Positions 37,250-44,741 of a stretch of 64,000 nucleotides of DNA are shown one piece after another. The notes below the pieces were generated by a model, which saw only the letters and a list, made by a program, of their open reading frames with translations, made no database searches and was not told the DNA's origin. Each line of letters begins with the position of its first letter. Position 1 is the stretch's first letter. Source of the stretch: Candidatus Synechococcus calcipolaris G9 (GTDB lineage Bacteria; Cyanobacteriota; Cyanobacteriia; Thermosynechococcales; Thermosynechococcaceae); NCBI RefSeq assembly GCF_029582805.1, contig NZ_JAKKUT010000002.1, positions 453,501 to 517,500 on the forward strand, read 5' to 3'. The translations under genes were made by a program, and so were the position numbers.

Positions 37250-37567
37250 CCAATCTCGCAAGGATTGTTCAAGCCGGTCAGTATCAACCTTAGCCAGTTG
37301 ACCGATCATTTTGATGACCAAACGTTCATGCAGGGTGTACACACCCCTCTTGACTGCGGTTGCTACGTTTAGCCCTGCTGCTGCCCACTCAGATAATACA
37401 AACTCTCCTGCCAGTAGTGAACTCGTTTTGCTTGTTAACGGAGTAATGAGAATGTCTTGAGATGGGTGTGATGTACTGACCACAACAGCAGGTCTTACCT
37501 TTGAACTGGACAAGTCTGTGAAGGGATAGCGTATCAAGATTACATCATGTTTGAAGAAGCTGGGCAT
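37238..37567 (-). CDS. PemK/MazF-family mRNA interferase toxin
   Basis: 109 residues from ATG at 37565-37567 (MPSFFKHDVILIRYPFTD); the reading to 37585 adds six residues. Family blocks are RYPFTDLSSSKVRPAVVVS, ITPLTSK and AVKRGVYTLHERLV. PemK/MazF toxins are sequence-specific ribonucleases held in check by their antitoxin. It overlaps the antitoxin gene by 23 bp and lies inside the segment bounded by the tRNA/DUF2752 direct repeats. Confidence 0.88.
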   Translation of the reverse strand: MPSFFKHDVILIRYPFTDLSSSKVRPAVVVSTSHPSQDILITPLTSKTSSLLAGEFVLSEWAAAGLNVATAVKRGVYTLHERLVIKMIGQLAKVDTDRLEQSLRDWLGL

Positions 37568-37748
37568 ATACATCATCCTCAGCATTATTCCAAACTGTAT
37601 CTAGGGATGCTTGGCTTGCCTCTAGCCAAAAATAATTTTCATCATCGGGTAAGACTGTTACCAGTACCCTTGCCCCTTCTACTAGTTCCGCGGACTCTAA
37701 TAGCTCAATTTTTCCTTGACGAACTGTAGCCAAAAGCGTTCTTAGCAT
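37545..37748 (-). CDS. antitoxin of PemK/MazF-type pair
   Basis: 67 residues. The N-terminal half (TLLATVRQGKIELLESAELV, EGARVLVTVLPDDE) resembles the AbrB-like or swapped-hairpin DNA-binding antitoxins that cyanobacteria pair with PemK toxins. The C-terminal half is acidic and would wrap the toxin. It is first in the operon and overlaps the toxin gene by 23 bp. A GGTAG/CTACC hairpin-forming repeat at 37790-37804 lies just upstream and may be its operator. Confidence 0.8.
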   Translation of the reverse strand: MLRTLLATVRQGKIELLESAELVEGARVLVTVLPDDENYFWLEASQASLDTVWNNAEDDVYAQLLQT

Positions 37749-37789
37749 ATCTATTGAATGAGACTATGCCTTGATTTTATGCCGTAGTT

Positions 37790-37804
37790 GGTAGTTTAGC
37801 TACC
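37790..37804. repeat. small inverted repeat upstream of antitoxin
   Basis: GGTAG (37790-37794) and CTACC (37800-37804) flank a five-base loop, 42 bp upstream of the antitoxin start. Possible autoregulatory operator; the evidence is position only. Confidence 0.3.
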
Positions 37805-37814
37805 GTCTCTTTTC

Positions 37815-37847
37815 CCAAGGGTGTACTCTACATTGATCTGCATGGTC
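37815..37847 (-). pseudogene. truncated tRNA-Thr fragment
   Basis: On the minus strand this matches the tRNA-Thr 5' half: anticodon-loop sequence CCTTGG, anticodon stem, and a diverged D-arm and acceptor strand. It lacks the 3' half of the anticodon stem, the T-arm and the 3' acceptor strand, so it cannot fold. It is part of direct repeat copy B. Confidence 0.75.
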
Positions 37848-37928
37848 AATGTAGACCAGGGTATAATTACACAACAAGCCAGAGCAAGATTAATGCTGAC
37901 TTTTTCAGATGCGGTTCTTAATGCGTCA
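37815..37928 (+). repeat. direct repeat copy B (tRNA-Thr fragment + DUF2752 5' region)
   Basis: This copy contains the broken tRNA, the promoter region and the true start of the DUF2752 gene. The best preserved part reads AGAGCAAGATTAAT and then TGCTGACTTTTTCAGATGCGG in shared order with copy A. A TATAAT at 37862-37867 lies 25 bp before the DUF2752 ATG. Confidence 0.85.
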
Positions 37929-38351
37929 GAGCGGTACACCCGCTGGGGATTTCTAGGATTAACGCTTACTCCAGTGGTTGGGGCAGTCGTTCTCAATCAT
38001 GGGTATGATCCCGGGGTTAGTTTCTGTCCCATGCTGAATTTAACGGGGATTCCCTGCCCTGGCTGTGGTATGACCCGATCCTTTATGGCAATGGTGAGGG
38101 GGGAGGTAGACCAGGCGATCTCCTTTCACCTATTTGGCCCAGCGTTATTAACCACATTTTTGGGTTTAGCGATCTTTTTGGCGATCGAACTCTATCAAGG
38201 TAAGAAAATAGCCCGCACCCCGTTTCATTTTCTGACTAAATTTAGGGTATGGGTGTACATTTTTGCCATATATTTTGTTTACTATGGTATTCGCCTGTTT
38301 AGTTTATTTCGCACAGGTGAATTTTACATTAACCCTTTTATTCTGAGCTAG
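37893..38351 (+). CDS. DUF2752 membrane protein
   Basis: 152 residues from ATG 37893 (MLTFSDAVLNASERYTRWG); the frame to 37821 includes repeat DNA and is rejected. DUF2752 signature: CPMLNLTGIPCPGCGMTRSFMAMVRGE, here with Cys pairs before a Gly-Met-Thr-Arg turn. Three hydrophobic helices (about 20-38, 80-100, 120-140). Function unknown. It leads a set of small membrane-protein genes, with the next start only 3 bp after its stop. Confidence 0.88.
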   Translation: MLTFSDAVLNASERYTRWGFLGLTLTPVVGAVVLNHGYDPGVSFCPMLNLTGIPCPGCGMTRSFMAMVRGEVDQAISFHLFGPALLTTFLGLAIFLAIELYQGKKIARTPFHFLTKFRVWVYIFAIYFVYYGIRLFSLFRTGEFYINPFILS

Positions 38352-38354
38352 CTA

Positions 38355-38585
38355 ATGACAACGAAAGCCAAAAAACTGATGATCCCTAGCATTATTTTTA
38401 TCTGGACGTTATCTAGCCTCACAATTCTTAATCAGTGGGATTTGAATTTTCTCTATCGATACTACACATGGGTTTTTACAGCCCAGGTGGCATTCTTAAT
38501 CTTTTTTGTGCCTCAAATTCTCAAGACACTTCATCAGACTAAAAAAATCCCAAATCCCATAAAGTTTTTTGAAAAAGAGGACTAA
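38355..38585 (+). CDS. 76-residue two-helix membrane protein
   Basis: Two hydrophobic helices (about 8-26 and 36-55) with a basic N-terminus and a charged tail. It starts 3 bp after the DUF2752 stop, so the two are likely translationally coupled. Not recognised as a known family. Confidence 0.6.
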   Translation: MTTKAKKLMIPSIIFIWTLSSLTILNQWDLNFLYRYYTWVFTAQVAFLIFFVPQILKTLHQTKKIPNPIKFFEKED

Positions 38586-38652
38586 ATTGGTATTTTTAAA
38601 TTTTATTCGCCTATAATCTCTCTTGAGTACGTCACTCTTGGGGATTGAAGCA

Positions 38653-38913
38653 ATGGCCATGAACTCTGATATTTCCGGAAAGAAGATTGCTGCTGGAATT
38701 TGTGGCATTCTCTTAGGTGCATTAGGGATTCATAAGTTTGTTTTGGGCTATACCACTGAGGGGTTGGTGATGCTTTTAGTCACTATCCTGACCTGTGGCT
38801 TTGGTGGGGCTGTCATGGGCGTGATTGGACTGATTGAAGGAATTATCTATCTAACCAAGAGTGATGAAGACTTTTACAGCTTATATATGCAAGGTAAAAA
38901 AGGCTGGTTTTAG
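38653..38913 (+). CDS. TM2-domain protein
   Basis: 86 residues from ATG 38653; ATG 38659 is equally possible. The TM2 signature is clear: AAGICGILLGALGIHKFVLG, with the GIHKFYxG-like turn, then two helices and the acidic SDEDFYSLYMQ tail. TM2 proteins are small membrane proteins of unknown biochemical role. Its last codons and downstream DNA are repeated as a remnant at 39385-39475. Confidence 0.88.
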   Translation: MAMNSDISGKKIAAGICGILLGALGIHKFVLGYTTEGLVMLLVTILTCGFGGAVMGVIGLIEGIIYLTKSDEDFYSLYMQGKKGWF

Positions 38914-38990
38914 GATGAAATTGGGGTACAATCATAAAGTTTTTATGTCGATATCTAAGATTCCCTAAGGTAATGTGCTTCTATTGATTG
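38880..38990 (+). repeat. direct repeat copy 1 (TM2 gene 3' end and downstream)
   Basis: This contains the TM2 stop region (CTGGTTTTAGGATGAA, TTGGGGTA, CATAAAGTT). It matches 39385-39475 in order, with the two copies flanking the dispanin-like gene. Confidence 0.7.
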
Positions 38991-39048
38991 AAGGGATTGC
39001 CTCAATGAAACCCCCAGATTTTATGTTGATTTTACGAGATTCTCTGAC

Positions 39049-39321
39049 ATGACATCTTCACCCAATCAAAATGTACCCAATTACCTTGTTCCTGCAATCT
39101 TGACGACGATTTGTTGTTGTGTGCCCTTCGGCATCGTTGCCATCGTCTATGCCTCTCAAGTTAATGGTAAACTTGCAGCGGGTGATTATTCGGGGGCATT
39201 GGAAGCATCGAGTAAGGCAAAACTGTGGTGCTGGCTTTCCTTTGGGACTGGGTTAGTTGTCAGTCTTGTCGTTATTCTTATTCAAGTCCTAGCAGTCGTT
39301 GGTACAGGTGGCTTTGACTAA
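39049..39321 (+). CDS. CD225/dispanin-like small membrane protein
   Basis: 90 residues with two helices (about 13-32 and 60-82) and the intervening YASQVNGKLAAGDYSGALEASSKAK loop split by the conserved Gly-Asp/Ala positions of the CD225/dispanin family, the superfamily of animal IFITM proteins. A Cys cluster (TICCCVP) near the first helix matches the palmitoylation-type Cys of relatives. Function in bacteria is unknown. It lies between two copies of the TM2 3'-end repeat. Confidence 0.8.
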   Translation: MTSSPNQNVPNYLVPAILTTICCCVPFGIVAIVYASQVNGKLAAGDYSGALEASSKAKLWCWLSFGTGLVVSLVVILIQVLAVVGTGGFD

Positions 39322-39384
39322 ATTGTTATCGTTTCATCCCTTGAACTGATCTGTATCATTGGGAATAATGAAAAATTTTGCATC

Positions 39385-39475
39385 CTATATATGTAAGGTA
39401 TAAAGCCTGGTTTTAGGATGAACTTGGGGTAAAGCATAAAGTTAGTTGCTCTGCCGATCTTTAAGGCAATGTCCT
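39385..39475 (+). repeat. direct repeat copy 2 (TM2 3'-end remnant)
   Basis: A relic of the TM2 gene end: TATATATG, then CTGGTTTTAGGATGAA, CTTGGGGTA and GCATAAAGTT in the same order as 38880-38942, followed by weaker similarity. No intact TM2 ORF precedes it. It lies between the dispanin-like gene and speA. Confidence 0.7.
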
Positions 39476-39534
39476 GCTATCTTCAAGATTTTTAAATCGA
39501 TCTGCTTTTTAAGTTTCTCTTTTTAAGTTTTTGA

Positions 39535-41550
39535 ATGCAAAAGGTCTCTGCACAAGCCGTAATATCTGAGTCGATCATTCCGGGGAAAAATACCGAGATG
39601 TCATCGGAAAAGCAAATCCTATCCTCTGAATCGGAATCATCCTGGACGATTGAGGACAGCGAAAATCTCTATCGCATTGAAGGTTGGGGTGACCCCTACT
39701 TTGGTATTAATGCGGCTGGCCACGTCACTGTTTCTCCCCGAGGCGATCGCGGTGGTTCCTTAGATTTGTTGGAACTGGTGCAGGCCCTAAGACAACGCAA
39801 TATTGGTTTACCCCTCCTGCTCCGGTTTTCTGACATTTTAGAAGATCGCATTGAACGTCTCAATGCCTGTTTTGCCAAGGCGATCGCCCGCTATGGTTAT
39901 AACGGCACCTATCGGGGAGTGTTTCCCGTTAAATGTAATCAACAACGCCATTTAATTGCGGATTTAATTCAATTTGGCCAACCCCACCAGTTTGGTTTGG
40001 AAGCAGGCTCTAAGCCAGAACTTTTAATTGCCCTGGCCATGCTTACTACCCCAAGTTCAACTACCCTCCCCGGGCCGCTATTGATCTGTAATGGGTATAA
40101 AGATCGAGGTTATATTGAAACCGCCATTTTAGCCCGACGGTTGGGCCACACCCCGATTATTGTCCTAGAGCAACCGGAAGAAGTCTCCCTGGTGATTCAA
40201 GCCAGTCAGACCCTCGGAGTTTCGCCAATTTTGGGGATACGGGCCAAACTGAGTGCCCAGGGGGTGGGTCGGTGGGGAACCTCCGCTGGCGATCGCGCCA
40301 AGTTTGGTCTGACCATTCCCGAGATTTTGGCAGCGGTGGCCCAACTACGCCAAGCGGGGATGCTAGATGCCTTACAACTGTTGCATTTTCACATTGGCTC
40401 CCAAATTTCTGCCATTAGCGTGATCAAGGATGCCCTGCGGGAAGCGGGTCAAATATATGGGGAACTGGTGCGCCTAGGGGCTAATATGGCTTATCTGGAT
40501 GTGGGTGGTGGGTTGGGAGTAGACTACGATGGCTCTAAAACCAATTTCCATGCCTCCAAAAATTACAGTATGCAGAACTATGCCAGTGATGTGGTGGCAG
40601 AAATCAAGGAGGCCTGTGCTGAGCGGAATATTCCCGTCCCCACCTTAATTAGTGAAAGTGGCCGGGCGATCGCCTCCCATCAATCAGTATTGATCTTTGA
40701 TGTGTTAGGAACCAGTAATGTACCAACAAGGATACCCGAAGCTGCCGAGAGCCAAGAGCATTTAATTATTCGCAATCTCTACGAAACCTACCAAGGAATT
40801 GATGTTCATAACTATCAAGAAGCCTATAACGATGCCCTCCAGTTCAAAAACGAAGCCATTAGTTTATTTAACTTTGGTTATTTAGGTTTACAGGAACGGG
40901 GTCGGGCTGAATCTCTATTTTGGGCCTGCTGTGCCAAAATTCTGGCGATCGCCCGCCAACAGGACTATGTGCCCGATGATCTGGAAGACCTAGAAAAGAT
41001 CATGGCCTCAATTTACTACATTAACCTTTCAGTTTTTCAATCTGTCCCCGATAGCTGGGCCATTGATCAACTCTTTCCGATCATGCCCATTCATCGCCTG
41101 GATCAAGAACCCACAGAACGGGGCATCTTAGCGGATCTCACCTGTGATAGTGATGGCAAAATTGATCAGTTCATTGATCTGCGAGATGTGAAATCCGTTT
41201 TGGAACTCCACGCATTAGAAGCGGGGCAACCCTACTACTTAGGCCTCTTTCTGAATGGGGCCTATCAGGAGATTATGGGAAACTTGCATAATCTTTTTGG
41301 AGATACCAATGCGGTACATATTCGCCTCACCCCCAAGGGCTACCAAATTGAGCATTTAGTCCGGGGCGATACCATGCAAGAGGTCTTGAGCTATGTCCAG
41401 TACGAAGCCACCAGCCTCCTGGAAAATATTCGTCGCCGCACTGAACAGGCCCTTGCCGAGCAGCAAATTACCCTAGAGGAAGCCCAGCATTTTCTGGAAA
41501 ATTATGAGCGGAGCCTTCGCAGTTACACGTACTTGGTTAATCCGGCTTAG
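39535..41550 (+). CDS. speA: biosynthetic arginine decarboxylase
   Basis: 671 residues, the length of SpeA. The PLP-binding Lys is in GVFPVKCNQQRHLI. Other blocks are FGLEAGSKPELL, ICNGYKDRGYIETA, LHFHIGSQISAI, YLDVGGGLGVDYDG and the C-terminal RGDTMQEVLSYVQYE. It decarboxylates arginine to agmatine for polyamine synthesis and depends on PLP, made by PdxH upstream. ATG 39598 is an alternative start. The N-terminal 35 residues are low-complexity. Confidence 0.96.
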   Translation: MQKVSAQAVISESIIPGKNTEMSSEKQILSSESESSWTIEDSENLYRIEGWGDPYFGINAAGHVTVSPRGDRGGSLDLLELVQALRQRNIGLPLLLRFSDILEDRIERLNACFAKAIARYGYNGTYRGVFPVKCNQQRHLIADLIQFGQPHQFGLEAGSKPELLIALAMLTTPSSTTLPGPLLICNGYKDRGYIETAILARRLGHTPIIVLEQPEEVSLVIQASQTLGVSPILGIRAKLSAQGVGRWGTSAGDRAKFGLTIPEILAAVAQLRQAGMLDALQLLHFHIGSQISAISVIKDALREAGQIYGELVRLGANMAYLDVGGGLGVDYDGSKTNFHASKNYSMQNYASDVVAEIKEACAERNIPVPTLISESGRAIASHQSVLIFDVLGTSNVPTRIPEAAESQEHLIIRNLYETYQGIDVHNYQEAYNDALQFKNEAISLFNFGYLGLQERGRAESLFWACCAKILAIARQQDYVPDDLEDLEKIMASIYYINLSVFQSVPDSWAIDQLFPIMPIHRLDQEPTERGILADLTCDSDGKIDQFIDLRDVKSVLELHALEAGQPYYLGLFLNGAYQEIMGNLHNLFGDTNAVHIRLTPKGYQIEHLVRGDTMQEVLSYVQYEATSLLENIRRRTEQALAEQQITLEEAQHFLENYERSLRSYTYLVNPA

Positions 41551-41572
41551 TCATTTTGGCTGGTCAACACCC

Positions 41573-42238
41573 CTAAGGGTAATTATTTAATCTATAGTTT
41601 GCTTCCGTGAGGGTATCAAGTAACTGTTCCACAAGGAAGATATCCTTAATCCCCGGCGATCGCTCCACACCACTGGATACATCAACTCCCTGGGGGTTGG
41701 CCATGGTTAGGGCCTGATGAATATTTTCCGGCTTCAATCCTCCCGCTAACCACCAGGGACAGGCGGGCTGAAAGGTTTGTAACAACGACCAATCCAACAC
41801 TTGTCCCGTCCCCCCCCACTGCTGCGGATGGTAGGCATCTAAAAGGAGAATATCAACGGTTTGATCATAGGTTTTAGCACGCTCTAGGGCTTGGGCATCC
41901 CTGACTTGAATGGCCTTAATCAATACCTGTTCCGGCAAAGCATGGCGGAGGGCCTGGCAAAATTCTACGGACTCATTCCCGTGGAGTTGCAGTCCCTTGA
42001 GGCCAGTATGGTGGGCAATATCATAAATTTCATCTAGGGAGTGATTTACAAATACCCCCACAGTCAGGAGGGAGTTGGGTAACGCCTGAAGAATTTTGGC
42101 GATCGCCCCCGGATCAATGTAGCGGGGGGATCGATCCAGGCAAATAAATCCTAGGGCCGTCACTCCCCTAGCAGCGATCGCTTGGGCCTGCTCCAGGGAC
42201 GTGAGGCCACAGATTTTAACTTGTATATTCTTAAACAT
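41573..42238 (-). CDS. trpF: phosphoribosylanthranilate isomerase
   Basis: 221 residues from ATG at 42236-42238 (MFKNIQVKICGLTS); the longer frame adds nine residues. The catalytic Cys in VKICGLT and Asp in LLLDAYHPQQWGGTG are present, as are LQLHGNES, WWLAGGLKPENI and the DVSSGVERSPGIKD phosphate-binding loop. It catalyses the Amadori rearrangement in tryptophan synthesis. No other trp gene adjoins; convergent with speA, 22 bp apart. Confidence 0.96.
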   Translation of the reverse strand: MFKNIQVKICGLTSLEQAQAIAARGVTALGFICLDRSPRYIDPGAIAKILQALPNSLLTVGVFVNHSLDEIYDIAHHTGLKGLQLHGNESVEFCQALRHALPEQVLIKAIQVRDAQALERAKTYDQTVDILLLDAYHPQQWGGTGQVLDWSLLQTFQPACPWWLAGGLKPENIHQALTMANPQGVDVSSGVERSPGIKDIFLVEQLLDTLTEANYRLNNYP

Positions 42239-42284
42239 ATGTAAAGTATTGAAACATTTTCTCAATGGATTTCCAGGCGATCCC

Positions 42285-42290
42285 TATAAT
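42285..42290 (+). promoter_or_regulatory. psaK -10 element
   Basis: A perfect TATAAT lies 87 bp before the psaK ATG. No good -35 is visible 17 bp upstream, as is common for light-regulated photosystem genes. The psaK Shine-Dalgarno AGGAGG (42361-42366) is strong. Confidence 0.45.
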
Positions 42291-42376
42291 TTTTGCAGCA
42301 TCGGTTCTAATAATTTTGGGTTAGAGCATAATGCGCCACCATGACTTAACGTAATTTTTAAGGAGGATTTTTAATC

Positions 42377-42628
42377 ATGTTATTAGCCACATTGCCCGAT
42401 ACCAGTTGGTCTCCTAGTGTGGGACTCGTGGTGATTGTCTGCAATTTATTTGCCATCGTCATTGGTCGCTATACGATTCAAGGTCGCGGGAAAGGGCCCG
42501 GTCTACCGGTTTCGTTGCCTGCCATGTTTGAAGGATTTGGCCTCCCGGAACTGTTGGCAACCACCAGTTTTGGCCATGTGTTGGCCGCTGGTGTCGTCAG
42601 TGGTTTACAGTATTCCGGTACCCTCTAG
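42377..42628 (+). CDS. psaK: photosystem I subunit PsaK
   Basis: 83 residues with two membrane helices. The sequence VGLVVIVCNLFAIVIGRYTI, the loop KGPGLPVSLP and the C-terminal FGLPELLATTSFGHVLAAGV are typical of PsaK, a peripheral photosystem I subunit in the thylakoid membrane near PsaA that helps bind energy-transfer partners. AGGAGG precedes the ATG by ten bases. Its end overlaps the convergent beta-lactamase-fold gene by 24 bp. Confidence 0.96.
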   Translation: MLLATLPDTSWSPSVGLVVIVCNLFAIVIGRYTIQGRGKGPGLPVSLPAMFEGFGLPELLATTSFGHVLAAGVVSGLQYSGTL

Positions 42629-43558
42629 GGGGGGAATCCGCTCCGCAAACTGACGGGAGATAAAGGGCAACACGGCCCCATTGGTACTGGCCGGTTTACT
42701 GTCTAAAAAGACAACAAGGGTATAGGGACAACGATCAGGCAGTTCAATATAGGCTGCATCATGGCGTACCCAACTTGTGAGACCGGCCTTCGACCACACC
42801 TTTGCTGAATCCGGCACCCCTTCCCCCAAAAATCCCTGGACTTGATTTTCCGGATCCGCCTCCAAATCCGCCTTAACTAGACTGCGGCTCATTAAACCCA
42901 GCATCTCCTGGGATGCCTGGGCAGAGACGGCCACACCACCGACAATACTGTGGATTAGGCGGGCAGTGGCATTGGTGGAAAGGCGATTTCGATTATGGCG
43001 ATCGCTGCCGACAAACTGCTCTTCCCGGCCGTAGGGGCCATCACACCAGGTTTTCTGATTGACATTAATGCCATCAAGTTCGGGCCACCCCAGGGATTGA
43101 AAATAACGATTCACAATATTGCGCTGATACTGCCAGGTTTGAAACGGGCCCGAGGCCAGGGCTGGGCCACTTGTCGTACCACTCAACATATCCATCACCA
43201 GGCCCGTGGCATCATTACTGGAGTCCACAATCATATCCCGGACGGCCCGCTCCAACTCTGGATCCGCACCCAGCATATTTCCCTGAAGCCATTCATGGTA
43301 GGCCACCAAATAAAAAAGTTTAACCACACTGGCCGGGTAAATTTGGGCCGACCCGCGATAGCTAAATCCCTGCACCGGGTATTGCCAAAACTCCTCTGCC
43401 GTCAGAGAACCACCGGTATTCACGGAGATGGGTGGGGCATAGAGTAGCCAGGTTAGGGCGATCTCCTGCCGATCCAACCAGGGAAATTCCTGCCAAGTCG
43501 CCTCTAAAACCTGCTCTGCCAAAACCGATAGGGCTGGATTCGCCTGAAAAAAATCCAT
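42605..43558 (-). CDS. class A beta-lactamase-fold serine hydrolase
   Basis: 317 residues from ATG at 43556-43558, with GGAG seven bases upstream; the TTG reading to 43570 is rejected. The active-site motif SxxK is in YPASVVKLFYL. The SDN position reads SSN in DMIVDSSNDATG, and the KTG position reads SKAG. No signal peptide is obvious. It resembles cyanobacterial beta-lactamase-related proteins; it could be a peptidase or amidase rather than a resistance enzyme. It overlaps psaK by 24 bp at the 3' end. Confidence 0.82.
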   Translation of the reverse strand: MDFFQANPALSVLAEQVLEATWQEFPWLDRQEIALTWLLYAPPISVNTGGSLTAEEFWQYPVQGFSYRGSAQIYPASVVKLFYLVAYHEWLQGNMLGADPELERAVRDMIVDSSNDATGLVMDMLSGTTSGPALASGPFQTWQYQRNIVNRYFQSLGWPELDGINVNQKTWCDGPYGREEQFVGSDRHNRNRLSTNATARLIHSIVGGVAVSAQASQEMLGLMSRSLVKADLEADPENQVQGFLGEGVPDSAKVWSKAGLTSWVRHDAAYIELPDRCPYTLVVFLDSKPASTNGAVLPFISRQFAERIPPLEGTGIL

Positions 43559-43732
43559 GAATGACTCCAAAACAGTTATTTTTTCATCCTAGGGGGCGAT
43601 CGCAACCGAAAAAATAAAAATTGAGTTGCTTAATCCCTAGGGGTGACATAATAATTGGAATTATCTCCTGTTCATCTCCATGAACATTAGAGTCAGACCG
43701 TTGCCGGAATCGTTTGCGAGAATCAGAGTGTC

Positions 43733-44713
43733 ATGAGTGCCGAACCCGCTGCTAAACGCCCTAGAGCGAAAAAGACGACCAGTTCTTCCCCTTCTGCGTC
43801 AGAAACCAAAGCCCCTAACCCGGAATCCTCCTCTGCCGATAGTAAGCAGCGGCCGGAAATAGTCAGTATTCGTCCCTCCATCAGTAAGAAAAAAACTGAT
43901 TTAGAGGAAAAAGTATCATCCCCCGAATCCACCCCAAGGGCAGTCAGTCCAGCCGAAAATATTACTATTGGTAACCGTCTCCATCCCATTCCCCCTCCCA
44001 GTGAGCGAATGCAGTATCGAGCCATTGGCCTGGTGCTTGGTCGGTATCAACCCATCTCTGAGGAAGAGTTTAATCGCGGTAAACTGATTACCCCCGATGG
44101 CACGGAAATTGATGCGGTGCTACTGGGACAAGTCATGAACTTGATGAAAAAATATCTAGACCTCAATGAAGAGTATCTTTGGGTTGTCTACCCCCGCACC
44201 CGGGATGAAAAGCCCAATACGTTTCTGCACTTACAAATTGTTGGGGTTTGGGAACCCGATCTCCTTCAGCAAAGCCCCCCTAAACAACCCCAATCCCTTG
44301 ATCATCCCGTCGATACCAAGGATGGTTATTTTTCCATTCGTGGTGAAATTGTTTTCTATGCCCAGGATCAAACCTTTGTCGTGGTCAAAATTCAACAGGC
44401 TCCCCGTCGCCGCAATGATAAGCCCCGTTCCTTTAAGATTAAAGTCTATGGCAGCCTAGAAATGAAGTCTCCAGGATTTTTCTGGGATTTACAAGTACAA
44501 CGGGAAGAAGGACGATTAGTCATTACTGAGGCCCATACTGTTGGTGTTCTGCCCCCCCGCAAGGTCAAATCCAGCAAGCGACCAGCCCGGCCCAGTAGTG
44601 GGCGGCCAACCCGTCCAGGGGGAGGGAGTCCGCGGCCAGCACCCGCAGGGGAACGGCGTGCCATGCCTACTCGACCTGTGCGGAGATCGTTGCCCAACCC
44701 ACCCAGTTCCTAG
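43733..44713 (+). CDS. conserved hypothetical protein with basic Pro-rich tails
   Basis: 326 residues. A disordered, Lys/Ser/Pro-rich N-terminus (1-80) and an Arg/Pro/Gly-rich C-terminus (about 280-326) flank a folded core (about 90-275). The core shows AIGLVLGRYQPISEEEFNRG, GQVMNLMKKYLDLNEEYLW and FFWDLQVQREEGRLVI, which suggests a small beta-barrel. No family is recognised. The strongly basic ends suggest nucleic-acid binding. It ends 28 bp before guaB3 and may share its transcript. Confidence 0.65.
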   Translation: MSAEPAAKRPRAKKTTSSSPSASETKAPNPESSSADSKQRPEIVSIRPSISKKKTDLEEKVSSPESTPRAVSPAENITIGNRLHPIPPPSERMQYRAIGLVLGRYQPISEEEFNRGKLITPDGTEIDAVLLGQVMNLMKKYLDLNEEYLWVVYPRTRDEKPNTFLHLQIVGVWEPDLLQQSPPKQPQSLDHPVDTKDGYFSIRGEIVFYAQDQTFVVVKIQQAPRRRNDKPRSFKIKVYGSLEMKSPGFFWDLQVQREEGRLVITEAHTVGVLPPRKVKSSKRPARPSSGRPTRPGGGSPRPAPAGERRAMPTRPVRRSLPNPPSS

Positions 44714-44741
44714 TCGGTTAATCACGTTTAAGGGGGTTACA

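Noticed and set aside
37238..37748. The toxin-antitoxin cassette as an integrase-type island
   Set aside because: No integrase or recombinase gene is present and the repeats cover the tRNA 5' half, not the 3' end used by tRNA-targeting integrases.
42605..43558. Antibiotic-resistance beta-lactamase
   Set aside because: SxxK and SSN are present, but the KTG position reads SKAG, there is no clear export signal and the context is housekeeping, so I call it only a beta-lactamase-fold hydrolase.
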